Source: Hyphomicrobiales bacterium
Lineage (GTDB): Bacteria; Pseudomonadota; Alphaproteobacteria; Rhizobiales; Rhizobiaceae
NCBI GenBank assembly: GCA_900469625.1
Contig: UBXV01000037.1
Coordinates: forward strand, 697-64,696
DNA length: 64,000 nt
Reading direction: 5' to 3'
Positions within the stretch are counted from its first letter, which is position 1. Each line of letters starts with the position of its first letter. The notes under the pieces are model-generated. The model did not search any database and was not told the origin of the DNA. It saw nothing but the letters and a program-made list of their open reading frames with translations. The translations under genes were made by a program, and so were the position numbers. Positions 63,406-64,000 of this stretch are shown in pieces.

Positions 63406-63430
63406 CCGCCCTCGTTCCATACGAGGGCGG
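63406..63430 (+). terminator. Hairpin between the binding-protein and permease genes
   Basis: CCGCCCTCGT and ACGAGGGCGG form a perfect 10-bp stem around TCCAT, 40 bases beyond the stop. The following TTCGTT is a weak T run, so this may be a partial terminator or a transcript-stabilising hairpin that sets a higher level for the binding protein. Confidence 0.6.
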
Positions 63431-63588
63431 TTCGTTATGGGCGGCTGCGTTTTCCCTTCGGAAGATCCGGATTGCCCTTGAAGTCTGAAGCTGCGCCGAC
63501 GCCGGATCTTTTGGCGTCATGCGCCAACCGGGGACGCCGCGCCGATATAGAAGCTTGCGGCGCGCGGCAGGAAAAGAGGGTCGGGGAT

Positions 63589-64000
63589 TTGAGTCAAATC
63601 GCTTTATGGGGCGCCGTCGAACTGGGGCTGGTCTATGCCTTCGTCGCCATCGGCGTCTTTCTCGCATTCCGGGTTCTCGATTTCCCTGACCTGACGGTCG
63701 ATGGCTCGTTTCCGCTCGGGGCCGCGGTCACCGCGGTGCTGATCATCGCCGGCGTCAATCCATGGATCGCTGCCGGCGTCGCCATGGTGGCGGGGGCCGC
63801 CGCCGGCATGGTCACGGCGATGCTCAACGTGCGCTTCAAGATCCTCAACCTCTTGGCCTCGATCCTGACGATGATCGCGCTGTTCTCGGTCAATCTGCGC
63901 GTCATGGGCAAGCCCAACGTCGCGCTGATCAATGCCGACACCATGCTTTCGCCGTTCTTCGGCCTTGGGCTTCGCGAATTCTATGTACGCCCGCTGTTCA
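63589..64000 (+). CDS. ABC transporter permease (TrpY-like), N-terminal part
   Basis: Reads from TTG as MSQIALWGAVELGLVYAFVA and on without a stop to the window edge (137 codons). Hydrophobic helices alternate with short loops; the segment FRVLDFPDLTVDGSFPLGAA is typical of the permease family of TrpX-type systems. Ribosome site: AGAGGG about 10 bases upstream. The rest of the gene and probably an ATPase gene lie beyond the window. Confidence 0.85.
   Translation, partial: MSQIALWGAVELGLVYAFVAIGVFLAFRVLDFPDLTVDGSFPLGAAVTAVLIIAGVNPWIAAGVAMVAGAAAGMVTAMLNVRFKILNLLASILTMIALFSVNLRVMGKPNVALINADTMLSPFFGLGLREFYVRPLF

Overview
This window reads as ordinary core chromosome of an alphaproteobacterium in the Rhizobiaceae, most like Sinorhizobium/Ensifer. 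The evidence is high GC with strong third-position GC bias, a SAM-II riboswitch ahead of metA, RIME-type and other rhizobial palindromic repeats between genes, Ala-rich tails on ribosomal proteins L19 and S16, and a gene order (leuD, metA, glnK-amtB, ftsK, leuC, rplS, trmD-rimM-rpsP, ffh, dapF, ftsY, ccm, acnA) that from memory resembles the S. meliloti chromosome. That genus call is an inference; no search was run. I see no phage, insertion sequence, integrase, CRISPR array, rRNA or plasmid functions.

Layout. 1-6.2 kb: tail of a VOC protein, leuD, a RidA protein, a MoxR ATPase, a Nudix hydrolase, riboswitch-controlled metA, a CoxE-like VWA protein that probably partners the MoxR ATPase, and galM. 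6.2-11.3 kb: a FecI-type sigma factor, FecR-type anti-sigma factor and large TonB-dependent receptor (iron or heme uptake), ending at a terminator next to tRNA-Gly(GCC). 11.5-16.5 kb: ProX deacylase, thioredoxin-TPR protein, LON-domain and Trm112-like proteins, a RIME repeat, a UbiH-family hydroxylase and divergent tesB. 16.5-23.2 kb: glnK-amtB behind a sigma-54 promoter, ftsK, lolA, an exonuclease III gene. 23.2-27.8 kb: a lone cyclic-nucleotide-binding protein, an OmpR-type response regulator, an L,D-transpeptidase, a poorly characterised pair (CPF-motif protein plus CelD-like acyltransferase) and a SixA-type phosphatase. 27.8-36.6 kb, mostly minus strand: leuC, a polar amino-acid ABC binding protein and permease without an ATPase, rplS, and the ffh-chorismate mutase-rpsP-rimM-trmD block, with a TauE-type exporter on the plus strand. 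36.8-43.9 kb: a MarR regulator, a metallo-hydrolase, then dapF-mtaB-ftsY-ispZ-DUF2585. 44.2-47.3 kb: ccmA, B, C, D, G for cytochrome c maturation. 47.5-50.3 kb: acnA. 50.4-64 kb: small conserved proteins, a YccA-like membrane protein, a YbbAP-type ABC system divergent from tesA, thpR convergent with a tyrosine phosphatase, a pterin dehydratase, an IalB-like exported protein, rlmN, and the start of a TrpXY-type ABC operon cut by the window end.

Most genes are housekeeping: leucine, methionine and lysine synthesis, ammonium sensing and uptake, signal-recognition-particle targeting (ffh and ftsY both here), ribosome and tRNA maturation, lipoprotein sorting and cell division. The parts worth a second look are the riboswitch with an apparent terminator platform, the receptor cassette beside the tRNA, the CPF-motif/CelD pair, the sigma-54 region, the ATPase-less transporter, the repeats, and the 64-base convergent coding overlap of thpR with a phosphatase gene. 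I did not find a clear undescribed multi-gene system.
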